64,000 nt of DNA from Spartobacteria bacterium (GTDB lineage: Bacteria; Verrucomicrobiota; Verrucomicrobiia; Chthoniobacterales; Chthoniobacteraceae): positions 1 through 64,000 of the forward strand of contig JAJPII010000031.1 of the NCBI GenBank assembly GCA_021324825.1, written 5' to 3'. A program made the position numbers and the translations under genes. Below, in pieces: positions 17,978-26,295 of this stretch (the first letter of the stretch is position 1; the number at the start of each line of letters is the position of its first letter). The notes under the pieces were generated by a model. The model searched no databases. It was not told the DNA's origin and worked only from the letters and a program-made list of their open reading frames with translations.

Positions 17978-18713
17978 GATACTGCGTCTCCTGGTAGGTG
18001 TCCATCGGTTGCCAGAACCCTTCGTGCTTGAAGGAGTGGAGCTGGCCGTCGCGCGCCAGGGAGATGATCGGCTCCTGCTCGAGCATGACTTTCGGGTCGT
18101 CCGGCAGGTAATCGAACATGCGGTGGTCGCATACCATGAAGCCGCCGTTCACGTAGCTCTCCTCGATCCGCGGCTTTTCATTGAAGGTGTGGATGGCGCC
18201 CTCGGGGTCAATGGACAGCCAGCCGAAGCGCCCGGTGGGATGCATGGCGGAGATGGTGCATATCTTCCCGCATTTCCGGTGTTCGTCGATGGAACGCTTC
18301 ACGTCAATATCCGCGAGGCCGTCTCCGTACGTCAGGAGAAACGGCTCTCCCGCGGGGACATATCGCCGGATGCGCTTGACGCGGGAGGCGGTCATCGAAT
18401 CAAGGCCGGTCTCGGCCAGGGTGACGTTCCAGTCTTCCTCCCCGTGTCCGCCGTGGTATTGGATCGTCGCGGCGCGGCCAAGCGAAAGGGTCACATCGCA
18501 CGTGTTCCAAAGGTAGTTGCGGAAGTATTCCTTGATGAGTTCCCCCTTGTACCCGAGGCAGAGGATGAAGTCCTTGTGCCCGTGGTGGGCGTATATCTTC
18601 ATGATGTGCCACAGGATCGGGTACCCGCCGATTGGCACCATCGGCTTGGGGCGGAATTCCGTTTCCTCGCGCAAGCGCGTGCCGCGCCCGCCGCATAAGA
18701 TGACGACTTTCAT
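17931..18713 (-). CDS. rfbF: Glucose-1-phosphate cytidylyltransferase
   Basis: A 260-residue nucleotidyltransferase that makes CDP-glucose from CTP and glucose-1-phosphate, the entry to CDP-linked 3,6-dideoxy sugars. The N-terminal MKVVILCGGRGTRLREETEF with the following KPMVPIGGYPILWHIMK is the signature, and TYGDGLADID and EPIISLARDGQL are further family blocks. The ATG at 18713 is chosen because the conserved CGGRGTR loop then lies at residues 7-13; it overlaps the stop of the upstream glycosyltransferase (ATGA). No CDP-glucose 4,6-dehydratase follows here, so the rest of the pathway is elsewhere. The 3' end overlaps treY on the other strand. Confidence 0.94.
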   Translation of the reverse strand: MKVVILCGGRGTRLREETEFRPKPMVPIGGYPILWHIMKIYAHHGHKDFILCLGYKGELIKEYFRNYLWNTCDVTLSLGRAATIQYHGGHGEEDWNVTLAETGLDSMTASRVKRIRRYVPAGEPFLLTYGDGLADIDVKRSIDEHRKCGKICTISAMHPTGRFGWLSIDPEGAIHTFNEKPRIEESYVNGGFMVCDHRMFDYLPDDPKVMLEQEPIISLARDGQLHSFKHEGFWQPMDTYQETQYLNKLWSEGRAAWKVW

Positions 18714-19741
18714 GCGGGGGAATTGTATCGCCCGGCGACTTGCGTGTAAACCGCCGCCGTTTGCTTCGCGACCGCGCCCCACGCGCATTTTTCCCGCCAG
18801 GGACGCGCGGAGGCGAAATCGGGAGGCGTCTGGAATGCGCGCTCCAGTTGAGCGCCAAACCCTTCGTTCCCGAAGCGGAAGACCAGCGCGTTCGGCTCGT
18901 CAAGATCGACGGTTTTCAGCCGCTCCGGAATAAGCAGGGGGATGCCGAAGGAACGCGCCAGGCACGCCGCTCCCGAAGTGAAGATGGCCCGGTAGTTGAA
19001 GAGAACGCAATCCGCGGCGCTCAACCAGAGACGCAGGCGTTCGTCGGAGAGCCAGCCGAGATGCACCGCGACCCGGGGATTTGCAAGGCCCGCGATGCGC
19101 GCCCCGTATTCTTCAGAGATCGGCTTGCCGACGACCGCCAGGTTTCCGGCATGCCACTGGGCGATGACGTCTTCGATGCCCTTGTACGGTTCAATCGCGC
19201 CAAACATAAGGCCGAGTTTCTCTCCGCCCAGACCGAGTTGCCGCCGCGCTTCCTCGCGGGGAACCGGCTCGCCCATCGCGACGGAGAGGTCCCCGTGCGG
19301 GATGACATGGCACTTCGCCGGCGGCAGATCGAATGTCTCGACGAGTTCGCGCGCGGCGTTTTCAGAATGCGCGATGACGGCCGCCGCGCGCCGATAGCCG
19401 ACGCGCGTGTTGAACCGGATGAAGGATTGGTCGAGACGGTTGTGCGGGTAAAGGTTGTGCGCGGTGAGAACGAGGGGGCGATTCCTCGTGGCCAGCAGGA
19501 TGTCGGCGAAGAAGCGCGCCCTGCGGAAGCCGTCGAACGCGTCATTCTTTTGCGGATAGTAGGCGTCCGGCCAATGCAGATGCAGCACGTCCGCGGGATC
19601 GCGCGTCCGCGCCAGCGGAAACCCGCGCCGGTACGTGGAAAGGAACGCCGCCTCGACCCCCTGTTCGGCCAGAGCCTCGGCAAGCAGGCGCTGGTACGGC
19701 GCGCCGCCGCGCCAGTCGGGAGCGAAGAGGACGCGCATCAC
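18710..19741 (-). CDS. Glycosyltransferase, GT-B fold (GT4-like)
   Basis: A 343-residue cytoplasmic glycosyltransferase. The N-terminal half has VLHLHWPDAYYP and LVLTAHNLYPHN, and the middle ends in VIPHGDLS, the usual hinge of GT-B enzymes. The C-terminal half has LMFGAIEPYKGIEDVI, typical of nucleotide-sugar binding. The EX7E motif of GT4 is not clear: the corresponding stretch reads NYRAIFTSGAACLARSFGIPLL. The donor and acceptor are unknown; relatives act in surface polysaccharide assembly. It overlaps rfbF downstream and the ABC permease upstream by four bases each, so it sits in a tightly coupled envelope operon. Confidence 0.85.
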   Translation of the reverse strand: MMRVLFAPDWRGGAPYQRLLAEALAEQGVEAAFLSTYRRGFPLARTRDPADVLHLHWPDAYYPQKNDAFDGFRRARFFADILLATRNRPLVLTAHNLYPHNRLDQSFIRFNTRVGYRRAAAVIAHSENAARELVETFDLPPAKCHVIPHGDLSVAMGEPVPREEARRQLGLGGEKLGLMFGAIEPYKGIEDVIAQWHAGNLAVVGKPISEEYGARIAGLANPRVAVHLGWLSDERLRLWLSAADCVLFNYRAIFTSGAACLARSFGIPLLIPERLKTVDLDEPNALVFRFGNEGFGAQLERAFQTPPDFASARPWREKCAWGAVAKQTAAVYTQVAGRYNSPA

Positions 19742-20967
19742 ATCAGCCTCAACAGAAATTTCTTCGCATAGAGGACGGAGCGTTCCCGGACCTTCTCCGG
19801 TTTTGCCTGCCCGAGGTCCGGGATGCTCGCCACAATGCTCCCGCCGTCGGGATGAAGGATGATCCAGCCAAGCGCCTTCCTGAGTTCCTCGCGCGGCGTT
19901 TCCCTCTTCAATCTTTCGAAGACGACATACGGAATCTCCGCTTCGAGCGGGTCTTCCATCAAATCGGGAATGGCGCAGACGCAGAGATCATTCCGCACGC
20001 GCTGGATGATCTCCTTTTCCCTGTCCGGTTTCCAGTCATCCAGTTTTTTTTGGATGGTTGCGAGCCGCCCAACGCTGGTTGCGTCGAGGTTGTCGAGACC
20101 GGCGGCGAACGGCGCTACGACGCCGTTGTCATCGGGCAGATTTTCAAAGCTGATGGAGTGCAAATCGGCTTCCGTAATCGGTCCGGCGGCCAGCCCCACC
20201 GCGGCCCAGGCCAGCAAGGACGCAAACGCCCAAAGCTTCGCGCGACCGGTCAGTTTTTGCTCGGAATCCCAGCGAAAGATCATCGCGCCGCACGCGCAGG
20301 CCGCCGCGCCGATGACCGTGAGCGCGACAAGATCGAACCGCGCCGCCGCCAGACCGCCGCCCCTGATGCACGCCTGCATCGCGTCCACGGCATAGCGCCC
20401 GGGAAAGAACGACGCCGCATGCCAGGCCCAGGGCGGCAGAGCGCGCAGGGGGACGCCGACGCCGCCTATGAGGATCATCGGCAGGAAGATCGCCTGCCCA
20501 AGCGCTTGCACGGCCGGCACGGTATCGGCCGCCATAGCGATAATCAGGCCCATGCCAAGAAAGGCGAAACAGACGAGGGTGAACGCGACGGCCAGTTCAA
20601 AGGGATGCGCGGGAAACGGCGCGCCGTAAATGCAGCGGGCGAGGACGATCTGGATCGCCGCGGCGCTGAGGACGAGCAGATAGCGCGCGGTCATGACGCT
20701 CAGGATCAGGCTCGCGGTCGCCGCGGGCAGCAGCCGGTACCGCCGCCAGACGCCGCGCTCGCGTTCGGCGACGATGGCGGTGGGCATGCCGAAGCAGGCG
20801 CCGCCCAGGACGGTGATGGTGAGAAGCTGCCCCATCTCGTTCGCCGGCGAAGCGAAGACTCCCGCAAACGCCGCCAGGAAAAATATCGGGACGAGATAGC
20901 CGTAAAGGATCGGCTGCGCGGCGCGGAAATTCAGCCGCAACGTGAGGAGCAGATGACAGGCGTTCAC
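19738..20967 (-). CDS. ABC-2 type transporter permease with extra C-terminal domain
   Basis: A 409-residue protein. Residues 1-255 form a six-helix ABC-2 permease (segments near 20-40, 48-62, 86-110, 128-145, 155-172 and 222-240) with the GGVGVPLRALPPWA loop typical of drug and polysaccharide exporters. From about residue 260 an extra 150-residue domain follows: one more hydrophobic stretch (LWAFASLLAWAAVGLAAG) and then a soluble charged region containing two cysteines (NDLCVCAIPD). That region is probably periplasmic and is not part of a normal permease. The ATPase gene lies immediately upstream with a four-base overlap. The substrate is unknown; neighbours suggest an envelope component. Confidence 0.85.
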   Translation of the reverse strand: MNACHLLLTLRLNFRAAQPILYGYLVPIFFLAAFAGVFASPANEMGQLLTITVLGGACFGMPTAIVAERERGVWRRYRLLPAATASLILSVMTARYLLVLSAAAIQIVLARCIYGAPFPAHPFELAVAFTLVCFAFLGMGLIIAMAADTVPAVQALGQAIFLPMILIGGVGVPLRALPPWAWHAASFFPGRYAVDAMQACIRGGGLAAARFDLVALTVIGAAACACGAMIFRWDSEQKLTGRAKLWAFASLLAWAAVGLAAGPITEADLHSISFENLPDDNGVVAPFAAGLDNLDATSVGRLATIQKKLDDWKPDREKEIIQRVRNDLCVCAIPDLMEDPLEAEIPYVVFERLKRETPREELRKALGWIILHPDGGSIVASIPDLGQAKPEKVRERSVLYAKKFLLRLM

Positions 20968-21647
20968 CCGCCGCCTTCCGTTAACTGGAGGAACAATTCT
21001 TCGAGCGAAGGCTTCCTGAGTTCCGCCGTGTTTCCCAGCGCCGCGATGCGCCCCCGGTGGAGGATGGCGATGCGGTCGCAGAGAATCTCCGCTTCCTCGA
21101 TGGAATGCGTGGTGAGGAAGACCGCGCGGCCTTCCGCCCGCGTTTGCAGGATCGTTTTGTGAAGTTCGCGCCTGGCTCGCGGGTCGAGGCCGGCAGTCGG
21201 TTCATCGAGGAATACCATCTCCGGCTCGTTCACGAACGCGAGAGCCAGGGCGATGCGCTGCCGCTGCCCGCCGGAGAGCGAGTCGAACGGGGCGTCCGCT
21301 TTTTCCATCAGCGCAAATCGCCGGAGCAATGCTTCATAGTCGGCATGCCTGGAATAGAAGGAGCCGAAGAGCCGCAATGCCTCGCGCGGCGTGATCTTGT
21401 CGTGCAAGGCCGTCGCTTGCAGGACGGCGCCGATCCGCTCCTTCGCGTCCGCGGGCGCAAGGCCGCAGACCCGCACGGAGCCGCCGTCCGGCTGCCGCAG
21501 GCCGATGGCGCATTCGAGGATGGAGGTCTTCCCCGCCCCGTTCGGCCCGAGCAGGCCGAAGATTTCTCCGGGCGCCACTTCGAAGCTCACGCCGCGCACG
21601 GCCTCGACCCCGCCATAACGCTTTACGAGGTCTCGCAGGACGAGCAT
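20964..21647 (-). CDS. ABC transporter ATP-binding protein
   Basis: A 227-residue nucleotide-binding subunit that pairs with the permease gene overlapping its 3' end. Walker A GPNGAGKT is at residues 34-41, the signature LSGGQRQR at 124-131, Walker B VFLDEPTAGLD at 145-155 and the switch His181 in TTHSIEE. It belongs to the DRA/CcmA-like group that serves ABC-2 permeases. Its start codon abuts the stop of the upstream coiled-coil protein gene with no gap, so the three genes form one exporter unit. Confidence 0.95.
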   Translation of the reverse strand: MLVLRDLVKRYGGVEAVRGVSFEVAPGEIFGLLGPNGAGKTSILECAIGLRQPDGGSVRVCGLAPADAKERIGAVLQATALHDKITPREALRLFGSFYSRHADYEALLRRFALMEKADAPFDSLSGGQRQRIALALAFVNEPEMVFLDEPTAGLDPRARRELHKTILQTRAEGRAVFLTTHSIEEAEILCDRIAILHRGRIAALGNTAELRKPSLEELFLQLTEGGG

Positions 21648-22064
21648 CTACTTTGCCTGGAGAGCGGCGACGGCTTCTTCGGCGCGCCTCACGTCCGACC
21701 GGGGGACGACGCCCTTCGCGTAAAGGGTTCGCTGGCGTTTCAGGTTCAGGAGCGCGGCGTCGAGTTCCGCGCGCTTCCATTCCCGCGAGGCGGCGTCCGC
21801 TGCCTCCTTCGCCGCGGCCTCATCCTTCCCGGTCTTTTGCGCTTCCTCCAGCCGGGCGGCGGCGAGGTCGTTCTTCAACCGAAAAACCAGCAGCTTTGTC
21901 TGCTCCGCCTCCGACTTCGCGAGCACGCCTTCCGTGTAAAGCCATTCGCTGTAGGCGGCCTTTTTCTCCGCGCGATCCAGTTCGACGGCCAGGCGCTCGA
22001 CCTCCCCGGCGCGCGCGCAGACGGCAAGGAGGAACAACGCCAGCGCCAGCCTGCTATTGCTCAC
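21648..22064 (-). CDS. Exported coiled-coil protein resembling the hairpin of membrane-fusion adaptors
   Basis: A 138-residue protein with a signal peptide (about residues 1-19, ending ARA) and an otherwise helical, Ala/Glu/Lys-rich mature part. Two segments, EWLYTEGVLAKSEAEQTK and RTLYAKGVVPRSDVRRAE, have the turn pattern (aromatic/Leu-x-x-G-hydrophobic-x-x-S) of the coiled-coil hairpin tips of HlyD/AcrA-type adaptors, which contact a TolC channel. The lipoyl and beta-barrel domains of such adaptors are missing, so this is a bare hairpin. It lies directly before an ABC ATPase and permease, which supports a role in that exporter. It overlaps the GT2 gene upstream by 11 bases. Assignment is by pattern and context. 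Confidence 0.7.
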   Translation of the reverse strand: MSNSRLALALFLLAVCARAGEVERLAVELDRAEKKAAYSEWLYTEGVLAKSEAEQTKLLVFRLKNDLAAARLEEAQKTGKDEAAAKEAADAASREWKRAELDAALLNLKRQRTLYAKGVVPRSDVRRAEEAVAALQAK

Positions 22065-22752
22065 GGCGGTATCGATTTATCAGCCGGAAGAAACGGAGCG
22101 TATCCCGCACCGGATGAATCTTGCTCTTCTCATCGCCATAGACGGTCGTGATGGGGACGGGCGCGATGCGGAAGCCGCGCCGCGCCGCGATGAGGAGCAT
22201 CTCGGTCTCGTATTCATAGGCGTTGCTGGGACAGTCGAGATGCGGGGCGAGCTCGGAATGGATCATGCGGAAACCGCATTGCGTATCCGGGATCGGCTGG
22301 CCGCAAAGGCGGCTTATCTGGCTGGACATGAAGCTGTTCGTCAGCTTCCGCACAAAGGGCATGGCCTTCGTGTCGCTCATGCGATTGCCGACGAGCAGGT
22401 GCGAGCCGGAGCGATTCGCGGCCTCAAGGAAACGGGGTATCTCCTCGGGCAGATGCTGGCCGTCGCCGTCAAGAACCAGGCAATAGAGAAACCGGCTCGC
22501 GGCGATCTCCCGCAACCCGGTTTTGATGGCCGCCCCTTTGCCGCGATTGGAACCGTGCCGGATGACCACCGCGCCGGCGGCTTCCGCCCTGGCGGCGGTG
22601 GCGTCCGGGGAACCGTCGTCGATCACGAAGACGTGATCGAGCTGAAGCAGGGCGCGGCGGACGATCTCGCCTATGAACGCCTCCTCGAGGAACGCGGGGA
22701 TGAGCGCGGCGACATTGGAACGGTCCGCCGCCGCCGCCAGGGCAGGAGTCAT
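22054..22752 (-). CDS. Glycosyltransferase family 2, polyprenyl-phosphate sugar transferase-like
   Basis: A 232-residue GT2 enzyme of the dolichol/polyprenyl-phosphate mannosyltransferase type, with no C-terminal membrane helices. AALIPAFLEEAFIGEIV and VFVIDDGSPDAT form the nucleotide-sugar site, LVLDGDGQH carries the metal-binding DxD-like Asp pair, and PDTQCGFRMI is the acceptor-side block. It probably transfers a sugar from a nucleotide donor to a lipid carrier. It overlaps lipA upstream by four bases (ATGA) and the coiled-coil protein downstream by 11, so translation is coupled through the set. Confidence 0.9.
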   Translation of the reverse strand: MTPALAAAADRSNVAALIPAFLEEAFIGEIVRRALLQLDHVFVIDDGSPDATAARAEAAGAVVIRHGSNRGKGAAIKTGLREIAASRFLYCLVLDGDGQHLPEEIPRFLEAANRSGSHLLVGNRMSDTKAMPFVRKLTNSFMSSQISRLCGQPIPDTQCGFRMIHSELAPHLDCPSNAYEYETEMLLIAARRGFRIAPVPITTVYGDEKSKIHPVRDTLRFFRLINRYRREQ

Positions 22753-23636
22753 CTGGGGACGGGATGGAAATCGCTCGCGTGGTAGGAACTGCGCACGAGC
22801 GGCCCCGAGGAGACGTGATCGAACCCCTTGGAGCGGGCGATCTCTCCGTAGTGTGCGAACCGCTCCGGGTGGATATACTCGACCACCGGCAGATGCCGGG
22901 GGGAAGGCCGCAGATACTGGCCCATCGTGAGAACCTGGCAGCCCGCCTCGCGAAGGTCATCCATCGTCTGGAAAAGCTCGGGCTCGCTCTCGCCCAGGCC
23001 GAGCATCACGCCGCTCTTCGTCACCAGCTTTGAAGAAATCTCCTTTGCCCGGCGCAGGACATCGAGCGAAAGCCGGTATTTGGCCCTGGAGCGGACGAGC
23101 GGAGTAAGCCGCTCCACCGTTTCGACGTTATGATTGAAGATATGGGGCGCCGCATCCGCCACGGCTTGGAGCGACTCTTCCCGCCCGTTGAAATCCGGGA
23201 CAAGAACCTCGATAACGATGTTCGTGTCCATGTCGCGGACGGCCTGGATCGTCCGCGCAAAATGATCGGCGCCGCCGTCCTTGACGTCATCCCGCGCCAC
23301 GGCGGTGATGACGACGTGCTTCAGGTTCATCCGGCGCACGGCCTCGGCGACGCGTTGCGGTTCATCCTCCTCCAGGGCGAAAGGCTTGGCCGTCGCGACG
23401 GCGCAGAAGCCGCAAGCGCGGGTGCAGCGGTCGCCCGCGATCATGAAAGTGGCCGTCCCCTGGCTCCAGCATTCCCAGCGGTTCGGGCATTGAGCCTCCT
23501 CGCATACCGTATGGAGCCGCAGATCGGAAATGAGCGCCTTGGTGGAAAAGAAAACCGGGCTGGAGGGGAGCCGGACTTTTATCCATTCCGGCTTTCGCTG
23601 CTGGTGGAGCGCCGGGTCGATCTTCACGCAGGACAT
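22749..23636 (-). CDS. lipA: Lipoyl synthase
   Basis: A 295-residue radical SAM enzyme that inserts two sulfurs into protein-bound octanoyl groups to make lipoate. Both iron-sulfur sites are present: the auxiliary cluster Cys45, Cys50 and Cys56 (CEEAQCPNRWEC) and the radical SAM Cys71, Cys75 and Cys78 (CTRACGFC). The C-terminal RSSYHASD segment supplies the conserved Ser ligand. Length is normal. No lipB is nearby. It is the first gene of the minus-strand overlapping run; a 100-base gap separates it from the divergent vapBC pair. Confidence 0.97.
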   Translation of the reverse strand: MSCVKIDPALHQQRKPEWIKVRLPSSPVFFSTKALISDLRLHTVCEEAQCPNRWECWSQGTATFMIAGDRCTRACGFCAVATAKPFALEEDEPQRVAEAVRRMNLKHVVITAVARDDVKDGGADHFARTIQAVRDMDTNIVIEVLVPDFNGREESLQAVADAAPHIFNHNVETVERLTPLVRSRAKYRLSLDVLRRAKEISSKLVTKSGVMLGLGESEPELFQTMDDLREAGCQVLTMGQYLRPSPRHLPVVEYIHPERFAHYGEIARSKGFDHVSSGPLVRSSYHASDFHPVPR

Positions 23637-23721
23637 CGAGTGGTTATACGCTCATTCCACAACAAACGCAATCCTCTCTGACAGCTTGGCCTGTCATTGG
23701 CGGTCTTGATTCCAGGCGATT

Positions 23722-23741
23722 TTCGTGCATATTTCGTGCAT
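23722..23741 (+). promoter_or_regulatory. Candidate vapBC operator: direct repeats over the antitoxin start
   Basis: Two identical TTCGTGCAT copies at 23722-23730 and 23733-23741 are spaced by one helical turn (11 bases), the second overlapping the antitoxin ATG. VapBC complexes normally repress their own promoter by binding repeated sites here, so this is a plausible operator; chance duplication is possible. Confidence 0.35.
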
Positions 23742-23979
23742 GGCCACCAAAACGATCACTCTAGAATTGGATGCTTACGAAAGGCTTCGTTCCTCCAAGC
23801 GGCCGGGCGAATCGTTCTCGGCAGTGGTTCGACGCGCCGTCTTCCCCGACTCGCCTCCCACCGGCGCAAATCTCCTGTCGTATTTCCGCGCGGGCGGCAG
23901 CGGCGTTTCGAACGCTTACCTCGACTCGATAGAGGAAGCCGCCCAAACGGATTCGCCGCCCGACGACCCATGGGCGTGA
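23740..23979 (+). CDS. vapB: VapB-type antitoxin
   Basis: A 79-residue antitoxin that would neutralise the PIN toxin encoded next to it. The N-terminal [30 protein letters not shown] has the ribbon-helix-helix-like pattern for DNA binding, and the C-terminal half (ending SPPDDPWA) would wrap the toxin. The ATG at 23740 is preferred; a GTG at 23725 would add five residues. The vapC start lies 10 bases before the stop of this gene, a normal toxin-antitoxin overlap that keeps antitoxin in excess. Confidence 0.88.
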   Translation: MATKTITLELDAYERLRSSKRPGESFSAVVRRAVFPDSPPTGANLLSYFRAGGSGVSNAYLDSIEEAAQTDSPPDDPWA

Positions 23980-24362
23980 TCCTCGACAGCAATTTCGTGA
24001 TCGCGGCGGAACGCGAGGCCAAACGCCGTATTCCCGGGCGGGCCGATGCTTTCCTTTCCGCTCATTCGCAGGACACGTTTTACATTACCTTCACTATCGC
24101 GGGGGAACTCGCCTGCGGCCGGTCGGTCGCCGCTCTCGCAGACTGGAAACGCCTCTGCCGACCGTTCGCCATCATTCCCTGGAGCCTCGACATCTCCTGG
24201 CAATATGGAGAGATTTATCGCTCCCTGGCTGCAAGCGGCAGACTTATCGGAACCAACGACCTTTGGATTGCAGCCACCGCCCTTGTTCGCGGCGCTTCCA
24301 TCGTTACGAACAACACGGATGAGTTCACCCGAGTCAACGGTCTCACCGTAATTGGCTTCTAG
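23970..24362 (+). CDS. vapC: VapC-type PIN-domain ribonuclease toxin
   Basis: A 130-residue PIN-domain protein, expected to be an Mg-dependent endoribonuclease. The four acidic active-site residues are all in place: Asp6 (ILDSN), Glu46 (IAGELA), Asp97 (GTNDLWIA) and Asp117 (NNTDEF). The start is the ATG at 23970 inside vapB (10-base overlap). It ends two bases before the convergent recR stop. The pair is intact, so presumably functional. Confidence 0.92.
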   Translation: MGVILDSNFVIAAEREAKRRIPGRADAFLSAHSQDTFYITFTIAGELACGRSVAALADWKRLCRPFAIIPWSLDISWQYGEIYRSLAASGRLIGTNDLWIAATALVRGASIVTNNTDEFTRVNGLTVIGF

Positions 24363-24363
24363 A

Positions 24364-24984
24364 CTATCCAAACTTGGGCATTTTCATTTTTGTCCTGCCG
24401 CTCAGGGCGCGGCTAAGGGTCAGTTCGTCCGCGGATTCCAGGCCGGCGCCGGCGGGGAGGCCTTGCGCGATGCGCGTAAGGGCGACCGGGTGTTGCTCCA
24501 GCAATTCGGCGAGGTAGTTGGCGGTGGCTTCGCCTTCCACGTCGCCGCCCAGGGCGAGGATGATTTCCTCGGGCGCTTCGGTTTTGACCCGGTTGAGGAG
24601 GGCGTCGATGCGGAGGTTTTCCGGGCCGATGTGATCCAAGGGCGAGATGCGCCCGCCCAGGGAGTGGTACAGGCCGCGAAACATGCCGGTGCGTTCCAGC
24701 GGCAGGATGTCCGTGGGCTGCTCGACGATACAGAGGAGTTCCGGCGAACGGCTGTCATCGCGGCAGATTTCGCAGAGCGCTTCTTCCGCGAAGAAGCCGC
24801 ACTTCGAACAAGGGGTGATGCGCGCGCTTTCGCCGATGGCTTCGGCGATTTCCCGCGGTTTGGCGTCCCGGGAGAGAACCAGCCAGAGCGCGATCCGCTC
24901 GGCGCTGCGCGGCCCTATGCCGGGCATGCGCTTGAGTTGGCCGATGAGCGCCTTGATGGCGCCGGGGTACTCGACGCGCTTCAC
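24364..24984 (-). CDS. recR: Recombination mediator protein RecR
   Basis: A 206-residue RecR that works with RecF/RecO to load RecA at gaps. The helix-hairpin-helix PGIGPRSAERIA is at residues 21-32, the zinc-binding Cys59, Cys62, Cys71 and Cys74 follow, and the Toprim domain starts at LLCIVEQ (Glu88) and continues ALGGDVEGEAT. The start is taken as the GTG at 24984, which overlaps the upstream gene's stop as GTGA and gives the usual MKRVEYP-like opening; an ATG at 25014 would add ten residues and overlap the neighbour by 34 bases. Confidence 0.95.
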   Translation of the reverse strand: MKRVEYPGAIKALIGQLKRMPGIGPRSAERIALWLVLSRDAKPREIAEAIGESARITPCSKCGFFAEEALCEICRDDSRSPELLCIVEQPTDILPLERTGMFRGLYHSLGGRISPLDHIGPENLRIDALLNRVKTEAPEEIILALGGDVEGEATANYLAELLEQHPVALTRIAQGLPAGAGLESADELTLSRALSGRTKMKMPKFG

Positions 24985-26249
24985 GTGAAGCGCAGGAATC
25001 TGGCGCTCTCCCATTCCAGCGCGGGGGTGCCGGTGCGGAGATGTTCGATGCGCCGGATATAAAAGGCCAGCGGGGCGTCGGCGCCGTTCAGCGTCAACGC
25101 GGAGTGGAAGTGGTCCAGCGCTTCATTCCACCGTTGTTCGCGGTAGCAGACAACGCCTTTCCAGAAGAGGTCGCGCCGGTGCAGTTCTTCTTCTGAAAGG
25201 ACGTTTTTCAGGGCGAGCAGTTCATAGACTTCCTCGCGGCTGCGGTCGCTGCGGCCGCGGATGAGTTCGATGGGACGCACGTCGATGCTCGCGCTCGCAA
25301 GCTCGAACGTGCCGGAGCCGAGCAATATCTTCGAGCCGTAGAAGACGTTGGCCGCGCAGAGCCGGCGAGCGAATTCCACGCACTCGCCCGCGACGCTGAA
25401 TGTCCCGAACCGGCGCGAGCCGTAGGCGGCGGTGACCATCTCGCCGGAATTGATGCCGATGCGAAAGTCGAAGCGTTCGTGCCACAGCATTTCGCACTCG
25501 CGGTTCACCTCGTCCAGGCGGCGGACGAGTTCCAGGCCCGCTTCGCACGCTTTCGCGGCGTGATCCTTGTCCAGGACGGGCGTGCCGAAGATGACGCGCA
25601 GGCTCTCCCCGTCGCATTCATCCAGGTAGCCGCCTTTCTCGACCAGGAAATCGGCGCCGCTGCGGAGGAAGGAGTTCGTCATCGCCACGTAATCGGCGAC
25701 CGGAAGATTGTCCATCAATTCGTCGTGATTGAATATTTCGCAGACGATGACGGTGGCTTCGCGCATCTCGCCCTCGAAGTTCAGCGGCGCGTCGGAGTTG
25801 ACAAGGGTGTAAAAGGTTTTCTTGGAAATCCTCTCGTTGAACATGAGCCGCACGATGCGCTTGCGCCTGCCCGCCTCGCTGCGCGAATAGACGAAACCGG
25901 CGCCAAAGGCGAGCGCGACCGCGAGCATCCCGGCGAAGGGCGAGAAGAAGACGCGGTAGAAATTCAGCACCCACGCGATGCTGATCATCTGAAGCAGCGC
26001 GCCGACCGCGACGACGATCTTCAGGGAACGCCTGGGTATGTCGATCGTCGTCCAGGCGATGGAGAGGCCGAGGAAAAAGATGAGGAGGCATTGCCAGGCG
26101 GAACGCCGGGGAGAGGGAGGATTGGAAGCGCGTCCAAGGAAATTCCAGAGGGCCAGGTCGAGCGGATGAAAGAGGCCCAACGCATACAAGCCGGCCACGA
26201 CAAGGGCCGCGCCGAAGCCGTAGAGCAGGGCAACTCTTAGATAACGCAC
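24981..26249 (-). CDS. Membrane protein with degenerate class III nucleotidyl cyclase domain
   Basis: A 422-residue protein with four membrane segments in the first 125 residues, then a class III cyclase fold (about 160-330) and a C-terminal helical part that reads like a tetratricopeptide pair (FWKGVVCYREQRWNEALDHF). The cyclase residues are altered: the first metal Asp is Glu (VIVCEIF), the second is Glu (DGES), the purine-contact Lys is Glu (LDEC) and the transition-state Asn is Glu (VEFARRL), while the Arg is kept. It is therefore probably not a normal adenylate cyclase; it may bind a ligand or be a pseudoenzyme. Its stop overlaps the recR start, but a shared role is not evident. Confidence 0.8.
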   Translation of the reverse strand: MRYLRVALLYGFGAALVVAGLYALGLFHPLDLALWNFLGRASNPPSPRRSAWQCLLIFFLGLSIAWTTIDIPRRSLKIVVAVGALLQMISIAWVLNFYRVFFSPFAGMLAVALAFGAGFVYSRSEAGRRKRIVRLMFNERISKKTFYTLVNSDAPLNFEGEMREATVIVCEIFNHDELMDNLPVADYVAMTNSFLRSGADFLVEKGGYLDECDGESLRVIFGTPVLDKDHAAKACEAGLELVRRLDEVNRECEMLWHERFDFRIGINSGEMVTAAYGSRRFGTFSVAGECVEFARRLCAANVFYGSKILLGSGTFELASASIDVRPIELIRGRSDRSREEVYELLALKNVLSEEELHRRDLFWKGVVCYREQRWNEALDHFHSALTLNGADAPLAFYIRRIEHLRTGTPALEWESARFLRFT

Positions 26250-26295
26250 AGGCCGAATCTAGCGTCAAGGACGCGCGAAACGCAAGCCATCCCCA

